Part shown: positions 34,271 through 42,204 of the stretch, in pieces | Numbering within the stretch: position 1 is the first letter of the stretch | Layout: each line of letters begins with the position of its first letter | DNA from: an uncultured Prevotellaceae bacterium | GTDB taxonomy: Bacteria; Bacteroidota; Bacteroidia; Bacteroidales; Bacteroidaceae | Assembly: GCA_902785695.1 (NCBI GenBank) | Contig: CACZZQ010000030.1 | Coordinates: 1 to 46,365, forward strand | Length of the DNA stretch: 46,365 bases | Direction of reading: 5' to 3' | Made by a program: the position numbers and the translations under genes | The notes under the pieces: generated by a model | What the model was told of the DNA's origin: nothing | Databases searched by the model: none | What the model saw: only the letters and a program-made list of their open reading frames with translations

Positions 34271-35881
34271 TTATCTGTCAATGTCGGGTATTACAATATC
34301 AATTGCGGCACCTGTGGTCACCAAGTCGGCAATCTTCTGTCCGCGCAGCATCGGGTCGAGTGCACCAACGAGCGAGAGGCCCATAGGACGCATCTTCATA
34401 CGGTAAGGACTCTTGTCGCCCTTAGAGTCGAGATAAACGCCAAACTCACCTGCAGCACCCTCTACAGAGAAGTACCACTGTCCCTCGGGCACCTTGATGA
34501 TAGGCTTCTGCTTTACGTAGAAGTCACCCTCAGGAATATTATCGATGAGCTGCTCGATGATGTTCAAGCTCTGGTACATCTCGTTGATGTGAACGAGGTA
34601 ACGGCCCATAGAGTCGCAGCTGTCGAAGGTTATCTGCTCGAAGTTCACCTTATCATACATATCGTATGGGTGGTTCTTACGAACGTCGTTCTTCCAACCA
34701 GAAGCACGTCCGGCAGGACCTGTCACGCCATAGTTGATACAGTCGGCAAGCGACATAGGACCAACATTCTCCAGACGGTTGTGGGCGATAATGTTATCAC
34801 CAAACACATCCATGTACTCCTTAATCATAGGACGCAGATACTTCACCAAGTCCTTACAGTTCTTCACGAAGTTAGGATCGATATCGTCCTGAAGTCCACC
34901 GATGCGGTAGTAGTTCTGAATCAGGCGGCCACCAGTAGTCTCCTCCATCACGTTGAGCACATGCTCACGGTCGCGCATACCATAGAGGAATGCGGTGAGG
35001 GCACCCAAGTCCTGAGCGCAGCATGATGTGAACAGCAAGTGGCTGTCCAGACGCTGAAGCTCGTCCATAATGGTGCGGATGTACTTGATACGGTCGGTGA
35101 GTTCTACCTCCATAGCCTCCTCGATAACGCCTACCAGCGCGTGACGCTGCTGCATAGCGCAGAGGTAGTTCAGACGGTCGGTCAGAGCCAGCGTCTGAGG
35201 ATAGGTCATCGACTCCCACATCTTCTCGATACCACGATGGATATAGCCCAGGTGGGGATATATGCGCTTAACGGTTTCCCCGTTAAGAACGGTCTGCAAA
35301 CGGAGCACACCGTGAGTAGAGGGGTGCTGAGGACCGATGTTGATCACATAGTCGTCAGAGGTATAGAGTTTGTTCTGCTTCGTCTGCAGGTCACCGTTCT
35401 TGTCGATGTAGTACTCCAGACCGTAGTCGGGCTCTACATCGTCCGCAAGGCTATACTCGTCGGTAGCCTGGAAATCCTTGCGCAGGGGGAATCCCTTGAA
35501 GTCGTTGCGCAGGAAGAGGCGACGCATATCGGGATGTCCCAGGAACACGATACCCAGGAAATCGAATACCTCGCGCTCCAGCAGGTCGGCACCCTTCCAG
35601 ATGTTGACTACTGAGGGAACGTAGGCCGTCAGCTGACCGTCAGTATCGCCGGTGCCGTTAGAGGCCATACCGTCGCCAATCACCTTGGTGCGGGCAATCA
35701 GCTTCACGCTTGTGCGCTCGTGGTTCTCTGTATTCTCAAGGATATACACGCAGCCGAGTCCCTCTTCGCCGAAGTCCTCACCTACGATAGTAACAAGGAA
35801 GTCGAAGTGCTTCTTGTCCTTCAAGTTCTGCATCTCCTGTGCGAACTTGTCAAAATCAAATACAAGATGATTCAGTTTCAT
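34271..35881 (-). CDS. nuoCD: Fused NADH-quinone oxidoreductase subunit CD
   Basis: Subunits C and D of the peripheral arm are fused in one 536-residue protein. Residues ~1-140 are NuoC-like (DLLEREVFDFLGIVFLGHPD), and ~150-536 are NuoD-like (INIGPQHPSTHGVLRLQT, HRGIEKMWE, TGPAGRASGW, ending VIPDIDR). The His of HPSTHG and the nearby quinone-site residues are present. The start overlaps nuoB by 4 nt (ATGA). The fusion is known in several lineages, including Bacteroidetes. Confidence 0.95.
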   Translation of the reverse strand: MKLNHLVFDFDKFAQEMQNLKDKKHFDFLVTIVGEDFGEEGLGCVYILENTENHERTSVKLIARTKVIGDGMASNGTGDTDGQLTAYVPSVVNIWKGADLLEREVFDFLGIVFLGHPDMRRLFLRNDFKGFPLRKDFQATDEYSLADDVEPDYGLEYYIDKNGDLQTKQNKLYTSDDYVINIGPQHPSTHGVLRLQTVLNGETVKRIYPHLGYIHRGIEKMWESMTYPQTLALTDRLNYLCAMQQRHALVGVIEEAMEVELTDRIKYIRTIMDELQRLDSHLLFTSCCAQDLGALTAFLYGMRDREHVLNVMEETTGGRLIQNYYRIGGLQDDIDPNFVKNCKDLVKYLRPMIKEYMDVFGDNIIAHNRLENVGPMSLADCINYGVTGPAGRASGWKNDVRKNHPYDMYDKVNFEQITFDSCDSMGRYLVHINEMYQSLNIIEQLIDNIPEGDFYVKQKPIIKVPEGQWYFSVEGAAGEFGVYLDSKGDKSPYRMKMRPMGLSLVGALDPMLRGQKIADLVTTGAAIDIVIPDIDR

Positions 35882-36582
35882 TTCGATTCCTCCTGTTCTT
35901 TTTTAAGGGTTTCTGTAAACTCTGCAGGCACCTCGGTCACAACGATGGGTTTCTTTCCGCCGCGACCGTATGTCAACTCCTCGTTTGATACGCCCAGAGC
36001 AGCCTCTTCCTTGGTCTGCTTATGGTTAGCGCCACCAAAGAACTTTTCGATTTTCACCTTGCGCTGCAACTGCATCATACCGTAGAGAATTGCCTCTGGA
36101 CGGGGAGGACAGCCAGGGATAAACACATCCACAGGCACAATCTCCTCGATGCCTTTCACTACGTGATAGCTCTGCTTGAAGGGGCCGCCGCTGATAGCGC
36201 AACCACCTACTGCCACCACGTACTTAGGCTCAGCCATCTCGTCGTACAGACGCTTCAAGGCAGGAGCCATCTTATGCGTGATAGTACCGGCACACATGAT
36301 AAGGTCGGCCTGACGGGGAGAGTTACGCGTTACCTCGAAGCCGAAGCGCGAGAAGTCGTAACGTGAGCATCCACAAGCCATGAACTCGATACCGCAGCAA
36401 GAAGTAGCAAAGGTGAGCGACCACAGAGAGTTACTGCGTCCCCAGTTAATCAGGGAGTCCAGATTACCCGTCACCACGTTGACACCGCCCTCATGGAGCT
36501 CGTCAACAATCTTTTCCAACGACTCGTTGTCCTTGAACTCGTCGTAAGGTAAAGCCTTGATTTTCGGTTTTCTTACTTCCAT
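35878..36582 (-). CDS. nuoB: NADH-quinone oxidoreductase subunit B
   Basis: NuoB binds cluster N2, the last iron-sulfur centre before quinone. The cysteine ligands are visible in TSCCGIEFMACG, VGGCAISGG and IPGCPPRPEAILYG. The start was set at the ATG at 36582 (MEVRKPKIKALP, 234 residues); a longer reading from 36693 lies inside nuoA and is discarded. It overlaps nuoA by 10 nt and nuoCD by 4 nt. An extra C-terminal tail of ~40 charged residues follows the core. Confidence 0.95.
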   Translation of the reverse strand: MEVRKPKIKALPYDEFKDNESLEKIVDELHEGGVNVVTGNLDSLINWGRSNSLWSLTFATSCCGIEFMACGCSRYDFSRFGFEVTRNSPRQADLIMCAGTITHKMAPALKRLYDEMAEPKYVVAVGGCAISGGPFKQSYHVVKGIEEIVPVDVFIPGCPPRPEAILYGMMQLQRKVKIEKFFGGANHKQTKEEAALGVSNEELTYGRGGKKPIVVTEVPAEFTETLKKEQEESK

Positions 36583-36923
36583 TCCAGCGCTCCTTTCCGC
36601 CAAGCATAAGCCAGGCCAAATACTAATACTAACAAGAAGAACCCGATTGACAGCAGAGCCATCGCTCCAAAGTCCTTCACTACTACAGCCCATGGATACA
36701 GAAACACTGTTTCTACATCAAACATGAGAAAGAGGATGGCAAACAAATAATAGCCTACATTGATGGGGATCCATGAGGAACCGTGTGTGGGGATACCGCA
36801 TTCAAACGGTTCACCCTTGACCTTGTTATAAGATCGCGGTCCTAATAGTTTTGCCATCACATAAGCTGATGCCACCAGTGTAATAGCCGTCACCAAGACG
36901 GTAATTAACATTGTGAAATTCAT
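36573..36923 (-). CDS. nuoA: NADH-quinone oxidoreductase subunit A
   Basis: Small membrane subunit A, 116 residues with three membrane segments. The loop with the conserved Cys (PFECGIPTHGSSWIPINVGYY; core PFECGIPTHGSSWIP) and the block FLMFDVETVFLYPWA are typical. It is the first gene of the operon. A TACCTTTG box lies 45 nt upstream. Confidence 0.95.
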   Translation of the reverse strand: MNFTMLITVLVTAITLVASAYVMAKLLGPRSYNKVKGEPFECGIPTHGSSWIPINVGYYLFAILFLMFDVETVFLYPWAVVVKDFGAMALLSIGFFLLVLVFGLAYAWRKGALEWK

Positions 36924-36967
36924 AAAACTATTTAATGTTATAACAATATTGTTTTGCTTTTCGGCTA

Positions 36968-36975
36968 CAAAGGTA
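36968..36975 (-). promoter_or_regulatory. -7 box of the nuo operon
   Basis: TACCTTTG on the - strand, 45 nt before nuoA. No clear TTTG partner is visible upstream, where a GTGAAGAGTAAAG-like simple repeat begins. Confidence 0.6.
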
Positions 36976-37050
36976 CAAAAAAAAGTGAAGAGTAAAGAGT
37001 GAAAAGTGAAAAAAAAAACTATACATCACGTTTTTTTCTTCCATCAACCT

Positions 37051-37155
37051 GTAAGTATGCCATTTTGCACTCGTAAGTATGCCATTTTGCACTCGTAAGT
37101 ATGCCATTTAGCACTCGTAAGTATGCCATTTAGCACTCGTAAGTGTGCCACTTTT
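37051..37155 (+). repeat. 22-nt tandem repeat, locus 3 of 3
   Basis: Five units start at 37051, 37073, 37095, 37117 and 37139, an exact 22-nt period. Units 1-4 read GTAAGTATGCCATTT followed by TGCACTC or AGCACTC. The last unit reads GTAAGTGTGCCACTTTT. There are no spacers. It lies between the divergent promoters of nuo and the PL11 gene. Confidence 0.92.
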
Positions 37156-37217
37156 AAATTCGAAATCGTGCGTGCGATATTGAACTTGTGTGATTCAAGA
37201 AATAAAAAAGACACTAA

Positions 37218-37250
37218 TTGTGGAAAATTCATTTTTTTTTCGTACCTTTG
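37218..37250 (+). promoter_or_regulatory. Promoter of the PL11 gene
   Basis: TTG (37218-37220) and TACCTTTG (37243-37250), 22 nt apart, slightly wider than usual. The leader to the ATG at 37290 is about 33 nt. Confidence 0.65.
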
Positions 37251-37289
37251 CACCCGAGAAATAAACTAACAAAAACTATAAACATACAA

Positions 37290-40200
37290 ATGAAACGATT
37301 ACTTCTTTCTTTGACTGTCCTCATGCTTATGTGTGGAGGCATTTCGGCACAACGTACCACAGACAAACTTGACCGCGGATTGGTGGCCATGAAAGTGGGC
37401 AACAGCGTTTTCGTGAACTGGAGGATACTGGCTGACGAATACTACGATGTGACTTACAACGTGTATCGCGACGGGCAGCCTGTGGCTCAGAACCTGGGCG
37501 TGAGCAACTTTACCGACCCTCAGGGTACGCTGACCAGCACCTATAGCGTAGCTGCTGTGGTGAATGGACAAGAGAAGGAACAGTGTACGGCGATGAAGCC
37601 CTGGAATTCAAGCTACAAGGAGATCAAGTTGAAGCACGAGGGCATCAAAAGCACACTGATACCCAATGATGCCTGTTGCGCTGACGTAGACGGTGACGGT
37701 GAGTTGGAAATCCTCATGAAGTTCGACAACCAGGAGGAGATAGCGAACGGCTTCCCCAAGGAAGGCAACAACGGTGAATACACTATCTTCGAGTGCCTGA
37801 AGCAGGATGGCACCCGCCTTTGGTGGGTGAACTGCGGCCCTAACATGGGTGACTTCCAGAACAACGAGCAGAATATCGTGGGTTACGACTGGGACGGCGA
37901 CGGCTGTGCCGAGGTGGTGATGCGTCTGGAAGAAGGTTCTGTCATCCACATGGCCGACGGCACAACTTACACTCTCGGTGCAGACGGTAAGAACGGCACC
38001 TCATGGACAAACTACCGTTCGCCAAAAGTAGGCGGCGTAGAGTGGTTTACCTGCTACGGCAAGGAGTTCCTCGTTTACTGCAATGGCATGACTGGTGTAC
38101 CTTATCAAGTTATGACTTACCCGCTGGCACGCCTGGAGTCCGACGAATCTGACCTTAACAAAGCCTGGGGCGACGGTTACGGACACCGTTGCAGCAAGTT
38201 CTTCTTTGGTGCGCCCTATCTGGACGGACGTAAACCCAGCCTCTTCTTGGCCCGAGGAATCTATACACGTCATAAGATGGTGGCCTACGACATAGACCCC
38301 ACTACCCACAAGCTTCAGCAGCGCTGGAAATGGTACAACAACACCAACGGACCGTGGAAGGGGCAAGGCTATCACAACTACGCCATTGCCGACGTGGACA
38401 TGGACGGACGCGATGAGATTGTCTTTGGCTCGATGGTTATTGACGACAACGGTAAGGGACTCTCCACTACGGGCTACGGCCACGGTGACGCTGAGCAGGT
38501 GGGCGACCTAAACCCCTACCGTCACGGACTGGAAGTCTTTGCCTGCATGGAGAACAATCCAGGCACCAACTTCCGCGATGCTACCACCTCTAAGGTGCTC
38601 TTCCGCTATACGGCAGGCAAGGATGTTGGTCGATGCATGGCCGGCAACTTCTCGAACGCATACCCGGGCGGCATCGGCACACCCACAGGCGGCAGACCGA
38701 TAAGCACGGTGACCGCCGCCATCAACAACAACCTCGTGGAGGACGGTATCAACCAGAACTTCCGCATATACTGGGACGGAGACCTCTGTGAGGAAACCTT
38801 CAACTATGTAAACGGCAAGAACACCGAGGGATGCATTGCCAAGTACGGATCATGGAGCCCCATCTACACTTGCGCTGGTTCGATGACCAACAACGACACC
38901 AAGGGTACCCCCTGCTATCAGGGCGACATCATGGGCGACTGGCGCGAGGAAATTATCATGCGCACCTCTGCCAACAACATCCGTATCTACTCCACACCCA
39001 CGCCCACCAAGTGGCGCATACCCTCACTATGGTATGACCATCAGTATCGCAACGCTATGGTATGGCAGATGTGCGGCTATAACCAACCACCGCGTCCCAG
39101 CTACTTCATAGGCGAGATAGAAGGCATCACTATAGCCCCTCCCCCACTCACTATGACCGGACGCACAGAGGTGACTTCAGGTGGAACCGTCAACAGCAGC
39201 ATGAACGGACAACACGTTATCGTGTGCGAGACAAAGAACTCGGACATCACCATTGAGGCAGGCGCACAACCCAGAGTGCTCACCTTCAACGTGCCTACAT
39301 GGGTACAGGGAACTGCAGCAAGTGAGGCTACCACCCAGAACACGAAGATTAACTACGTCACATACACCTGCACCGTCTGCGGATCTGGACTTAGCGGCAA
39401 TGCCACACTGGTGAAGCAGGGCGACGGCATACTGACACTTCCCAAGACCGACTTTACCCATACAGGAGCAACCAACATCTGGGGCGGCACGCTGAACTTC
39501 GATGGAAGCATGAAGAAGTCGCCATTATGGCTCAACCGTCACACGACGTTGAACTCCGACGGTGGACAGTTTATGAGCATAAGGGCCGACTATGGTTCTA
39601 CGATACGACCCGGAGGAGCCAACCATCAGGGTACCATTAATGCCGACACGCTATCGCTGGGCTTTGGTTCACGACTCTCAATTGACCTCTACACCGACAA
39701 CCTACAGGCCGACATTATCAAGACCAAAGTACTGAAAATAGAAGCCAAGACTACTGAGGTATGGAAGAACTACGGCCCAGAATACCTGATGCCCGTTGTA
39801 GAACTGAATCCACACCTGGCTACTGGCACCACATTGCTACCTGCCGGCAAGTATGTTATCGCAGAGGTAGGAGAAATAGACGGCGCCCCTGCTAACTTCA
39901 TCGTCGAGGGACTGAACACACAGAAGCGAAACATTATCTTCGAGGATGGAAAGCTCATCGTAGAAATTATAGGTATGCGCGACCCCGCAGCCATCACATG
40001 GAGCGGAAGCCAGAATGCCAACTGGGACGTGTTTGAAACTGCCAACTTCATCGTAGGCAGCGATGCAGAGGTAACCACCTTCGTATCAGGCGACGAGGTG
40101 AACTTCACCGACGATGCCACTGTGAAGAGCATCAACATCGCAGCCGACGTATATCCTGCTAAGGTTATCGTCAATAGCACTCAGGCCTACACCATCGACG

Positions 40201-41840
40201 GAAAGGCCATTGCCGGTAATGCAGAGTTAAACAAACTGAACACAGGCACGCTGACCATGAACGGCGAAAACAGCTATACTGGAGGCAACCACCTCAAGGG
40301 AGGCATCACCAAAGTCAAGAAGCTGTCAAATCAGTATTCTGCTACAGGAAACCTTGGAGGCATCACATCGCAGGCCACACTCTTCACCATTGAAGACGGA
40401 GCCACGCTGATGACAACAGAAGCCGTAGAACAGGGCTCACCTATGCAGATGGTAGGAGAAGCTGGCGGCATCATCAACAACGCAGCCGATTTCACCGTAA
40501 GCAAAGTCATCAGCGGCACAAAACTGACAAAGAAAGGATCGGGATGGATGAAACTCAACGTCAGCAACCCCAGCCTCGGCACCTTGGTGATTGCAGCAGG
40601 TACCGTGCAGTGCATGAACGCCAACACACCCGCCAAAATCGTGGAATTCCAGGGAGGACGTCTTGATGAGAATACCAGTACCGGCTATACCATCAACATT
40701 CCCAAAGGAAAGACAGGAACATGGAACACAGTAAACGATGCCACTTATACCAACACCATCACAGGTGAGGGTACGCTCACGGTTTCTTGCCCAGTACGTA
40801 AAGGTGGGTCAAGCCCCAACTATTGGTACGCCACCCGCACACACATGGCACTGAAGCTGAACAGTTTTGCAGGCACGCTGACCGTGACCAGTAACGGCGA
40901 TCCCGGTGGACGATTCACCCTGGATACCAGCAACGGAATGCCAAACGGTACACTCAACGTCCCCAGCGGCGTTGTAGTACTCAATACCGCAAAGACCTTC
41001 CGCGTCGGCAAACTAAGTGGAAGTGGCGAACTTGGCGGTATCAGCGACTTTGGAAACGGTACGAGCGGTGCCAATACATGGCAAGTAGGAAACGATGCCA
41101 ACTGGAGCTGTGCTGTGAAAATCACCGCAAACTCCAACTTGGTGAAGTTAGGAACAGGCAAGATAACCTGGAACGCTGCCAATACCAATACAGGCACCAC
41201 CACAGTGAAGGAAGGTGAACTTTGCATCAGCGCGACAACAAAACTGGGAACAGGCCGACTGACTGTCAACGAGGGAGCCATACTTTCTGGTAACAATAAT
41301 AAGACCAAGGCTCTGGAAAACAACGCATTCGTCATCGATGGTACTATCCGTCCAGGCGCCATCGAAGGTTCCATCACTGGTACCATCTATTTCGGAGGAA
41401 AGAATGTCACTATCAATGAAAAAGGTGTGCTGTCGATTAGTGCTAACAAATGTATGACTAATAGTTCCAATGGCTGTACAGGCATCTCAAACATAGGCAG
41501 CCTGACGCTCAACGGCACCATACGTATCATCCCCACTTCCATCAACTCACTGCAAGAGGGCGACAGCATTCGCCTGTGGACAGATGTGACCACAGTGAGC
41601 GGCACACCGAAAGTAGAGGGTACCAACGGCATTGAGTGGGATGACAGCCGACTGATAAGCGAGGGTCTGCTCTTCGTCAAGAAAATACAAGCGGGCATCG
41701 CCTCGCCCTTCATCCCCCAACACTCGACAGCCAACATCTACGACATCCACGGACGTATGGTAAGACGCGGAGCCACATCAACCGAAGGCCTGAAGCCTGG
41801 CATCTACGTTATCGAAGGTCGCAAGTGTATGGTGAAATGA
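37290..41840 (+). CDS. PL11 rhamnogalacturonan lyase fused to beta-helix repeats and a T9SS sorting domain
   Basis: This 1516-residue secreted protein has a signal peptide (1-20, ending GGISA). Residues ~22-612 are a family 11 polysaccharide lyase, cleaving the rhamnogalacturonan I backbone of pectin: DKLDRGLVAM start, calcium loops ADVDGDGELE (131-140), DWDGDGCAE and ADVDMDGRDE, then GDIMGDWREEI near 545. Residues ~613-1480 form autotransporter-like repeats with the pattern LxKxGxGxLT...YTGxTxVxxGxL, such as KLGTGKITWNAANTNTG, suggesting a beta-helix. The last 35 residues (IYDIHGRMVRR ... LKPGIYVIEGR) match the type IX secretion C-terminal sorting domain. The start was chosen after the promoter; the longer frame begins upstream of the -7 box. 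A terminator follows. Lone PL11 enzymes are about 600 residues, so the long repeat region is unusual. Confidence 0.9.
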   Translation: MKRLLLSLTVLMLMCGGISAQRTTDKLDRGLVAMKVGNSVFVNWRILADEYYDVTYNVYRDGQPVAQNLGVSNFTDPQGTLTSTYSVAAVVNGQEKEQCTAMKPWNSSYKEIKLKHEGIKSTLIPNDACCADVDGDGELEILMKFDNQEEIANGFPKEGNNGEYTIFECLKQDGTRLWWVNCGPNMGDFQNNEQNIVGYDWDGDGCAEVVMRLEEGSVIHMADGTTYTLGADGKNGTSWTNYRSPKVGGVEWFTCYGKEFLVYCNGMTGVPYQVMTYPLARLESDESDLNKAWGDGYGHRCSKFFFGAPYLDGRKPSLFLARGIYTRHKMVAYDIDPTTHKLQQRWKWYNNTNGPWKGQGYHNYAIADVDMDGRDEIVFGSMVIDDNGKGLSTTGYGHGDAEQVGDLNPYRHGLEVFACMENNPGTNFRDATTSKVLFRYTAGKDVGRCMAGNFSNAYPGGIGTPTGGRPISTVTAAINNNLVEDGINQNFRIYWDGDLCEETFNYVNGKNTEGCIAKYGSWSPIYTCAGSMTNNDTKGTPCYQGDIMGDWREEIIMRTSANNIRIYSTPTPTKWRIPSLWYDHQYRNAMVWQMCGYNQPPRPSYFIGEIEGITIAPPPLTMTGRTEVTSGGTVNSSMNGQHVIVCETKNSDITIEAGAQPRVLTFNVPTWVQGTAASEATTQNTKINYVTYTCTVCGSGLSGNATLVKQGDGILTLPKTDFTHTGATNIWGGTLNFDGSMKKSPLWLNRHTTLNSDGGQFMSIRADYGSTIRPGGANHQGTINADTLSLGFGSRLSIDLYTDNLQADIIKTKVLKIEAKTTEVWKNYGPEYLMPVVELNPHLATGTTLLPAGKYVIAEVGEIDGAPANFIVEGLNTQKRNIIFEDGKLIVEIIGMRDPAAITWSGSQNANWDVFETANFIVGSDAEVTTFVSGDEVNFTDDATVKSINIAADVYPAKVIVNSTQAYTIDGKAIAGNAELNKLNTGTLTMNGENSYTGGNHLKGGITKVKKLSNQYSATGNLGGITSQATLFTIEDGATLMTTEAVEQGSPMQMVGEAGGIINNAADFTVSKVISGTKLTKKGSGWMKLNVSNPSLGTLVIAAGTVQCMNANTPAKIVEFQGGRLDENTSTGYTINIPKGKTGTWNTVNDATYTNTITGEGTLTVSCPVRKGGSSPNYWYATRTHMALKLNSFAGTLTVTSNGDPGGRFTLDTSNGMPNGTLNVPSGVVVLNTAKTFRVGKLSGSGELGGISDFGNGTSGANTWQVGNDANWSCAVKITANSNLVKLGTGKITWNAANTNTGTTTVKEGELCISATTKLGTGRLTVNEGAILSGNNNKTKALENNAFVIDGTIRPGAIEGSITGTIYFGGKNVTINEKGVLSISANKCMTNSSNGCTGISNIGSLTLNGTIRIIPTSINSLQEGDSIRLWTDVTTVSGTPKVEGTNGIEWDDSRLISEGLLFVKKIQAGIASPFIPQHSTANIYDIHGRMVRRGATSTEGLKPGIYVIEGRKCMVK

Positions 41841-41848
41841 ATGTAAGC

Positions 41849-41896
41849 GTATCCGCTTTTACATAAAGATGTAAAAGCGGATACTGCTCTTTTTCC
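41849..41896 (+). terminator. Rho-independent terminator of the PL11 gene
   Basis: A perfect 16-bp stem (GTATCCGCTTTTACAT, complement at 41869-41884) with loop AAAG, followed by TGCTCTTTTTCC, 8 nt past the stop. Confidence 0.9.
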
Positions 41897-41898
41897 AT

Positions 41899-41917
41899 GT
41901 AAAACAACTTGTTTTAC
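41899..41917. repeat. 19-nt palindrome, copy 2 of 3
   Basis: GTAAAACAACTTGTTTTAC, the reverse complement of copies 1 and 3, directly after the PL11 terminator and 47 nt before copy 3. Confidence 0.9.
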
Positions 41918-41964
41918 TTCCTAAAGAGGCATCTTCTTGGGTCGTAAACGGTATCTTTCTGAAG

Positions 41965-41983
41965 GTAAAACAAGTTGTTTTAC
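41965..41983. repeat. 19-nt palindrome, copy 3 of 3
   Basis: GTAAAACAAGTTGTTTTAC preceded by GAAG, as in copy 1 at 23735. It lies 10 nt beyond the stop of the fragment at 41993. Confidence 0.9.
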
Positions 41984-41992
41984 TGTTGGATG

Positions 41993-42150
41993 TCATATTC
42001 CTTCAACGACTGCTCCTTTGGTGTTTCGTTTGCGCTCAAATCCCATTTCAACCAGCCTCTTTCCGAGTTCAACGTCCGTTCCTTTCTTGATCGTAAAGGT
42101 AGGAAACATCTTTTCCAGTCGTTTCATAATTTGCTTGTTACAGCTGTTTG
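41993..42150 (-). pseudogene. Gene 3'-end fragment, matches fragment at 23763
   Basis: The last ~52 codons of a lost gene: MKRLEKMFPTFTIKKGTDVE, then LGKRLVEMGFERKRNTKGAV and VEGI to a TGA stop. The end matches the 23763-23842 fragment and both are followed by the same palindrome. The upstream side is cut by a GC-rich inverted repeat at 42158. It may be the C-terminus of a VapE/primase-like accessory protein, but this is a guess. Confidence 0.6.
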
Positions 42151-42157
42151 CATGGGA

Positions 42158-42204
42158 GCGCGGTCGTCCTCGCCCGCAATGGTGGCGGGCGAGGACGACC
42201 GCGC
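42158..42204. repeat. Perfect 20-bp GC-rich inverted repeat
   Basis: GCGCGGTCGTCCTCGCCCGC (42158-42177) and its exact complement (42185-42204) flank a 7-nt loop, AATGGTG. About 85% GC in an AT-rich setting. It interrupts the reading frame of the gene-end fragment to its left. It could be a REP-like or other mobile palindrome. Confidence 0.9.

Larger units (their letters stand above)
36924..37289. other. Divergent intergenic region, nuo operon / PL11 gene
   Basis: No gene. It holds the nuo -7 box, a purine-rich simple repeat (about 36985-37017), the five-unit 22-nt repeat (37051-37155) and the promoter of the PL11 gene. Nothing else is recognised. Confidence 0.8.

Noticed and set aside
34235-35026. 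263-codon + strand open frame
   Set aside because: Antisense shadow of nuoCD.
37051-37155. Possible CRISPR array
   Set aside because: The 22-nt units are contiguous with no unique spacers, and no cas genes are present.
37044-37253. 69-codon - strand open frame
   Set aside because: It is built from the 22-nt repeats and has no independent signal.
37290-37350. Lipoprotein signal for the PL11 protein
   Set aside because: The Cys at residue 15 is preceded by LM, not a lipobox small residue, and the protein has a T9SS sorting domain instead.
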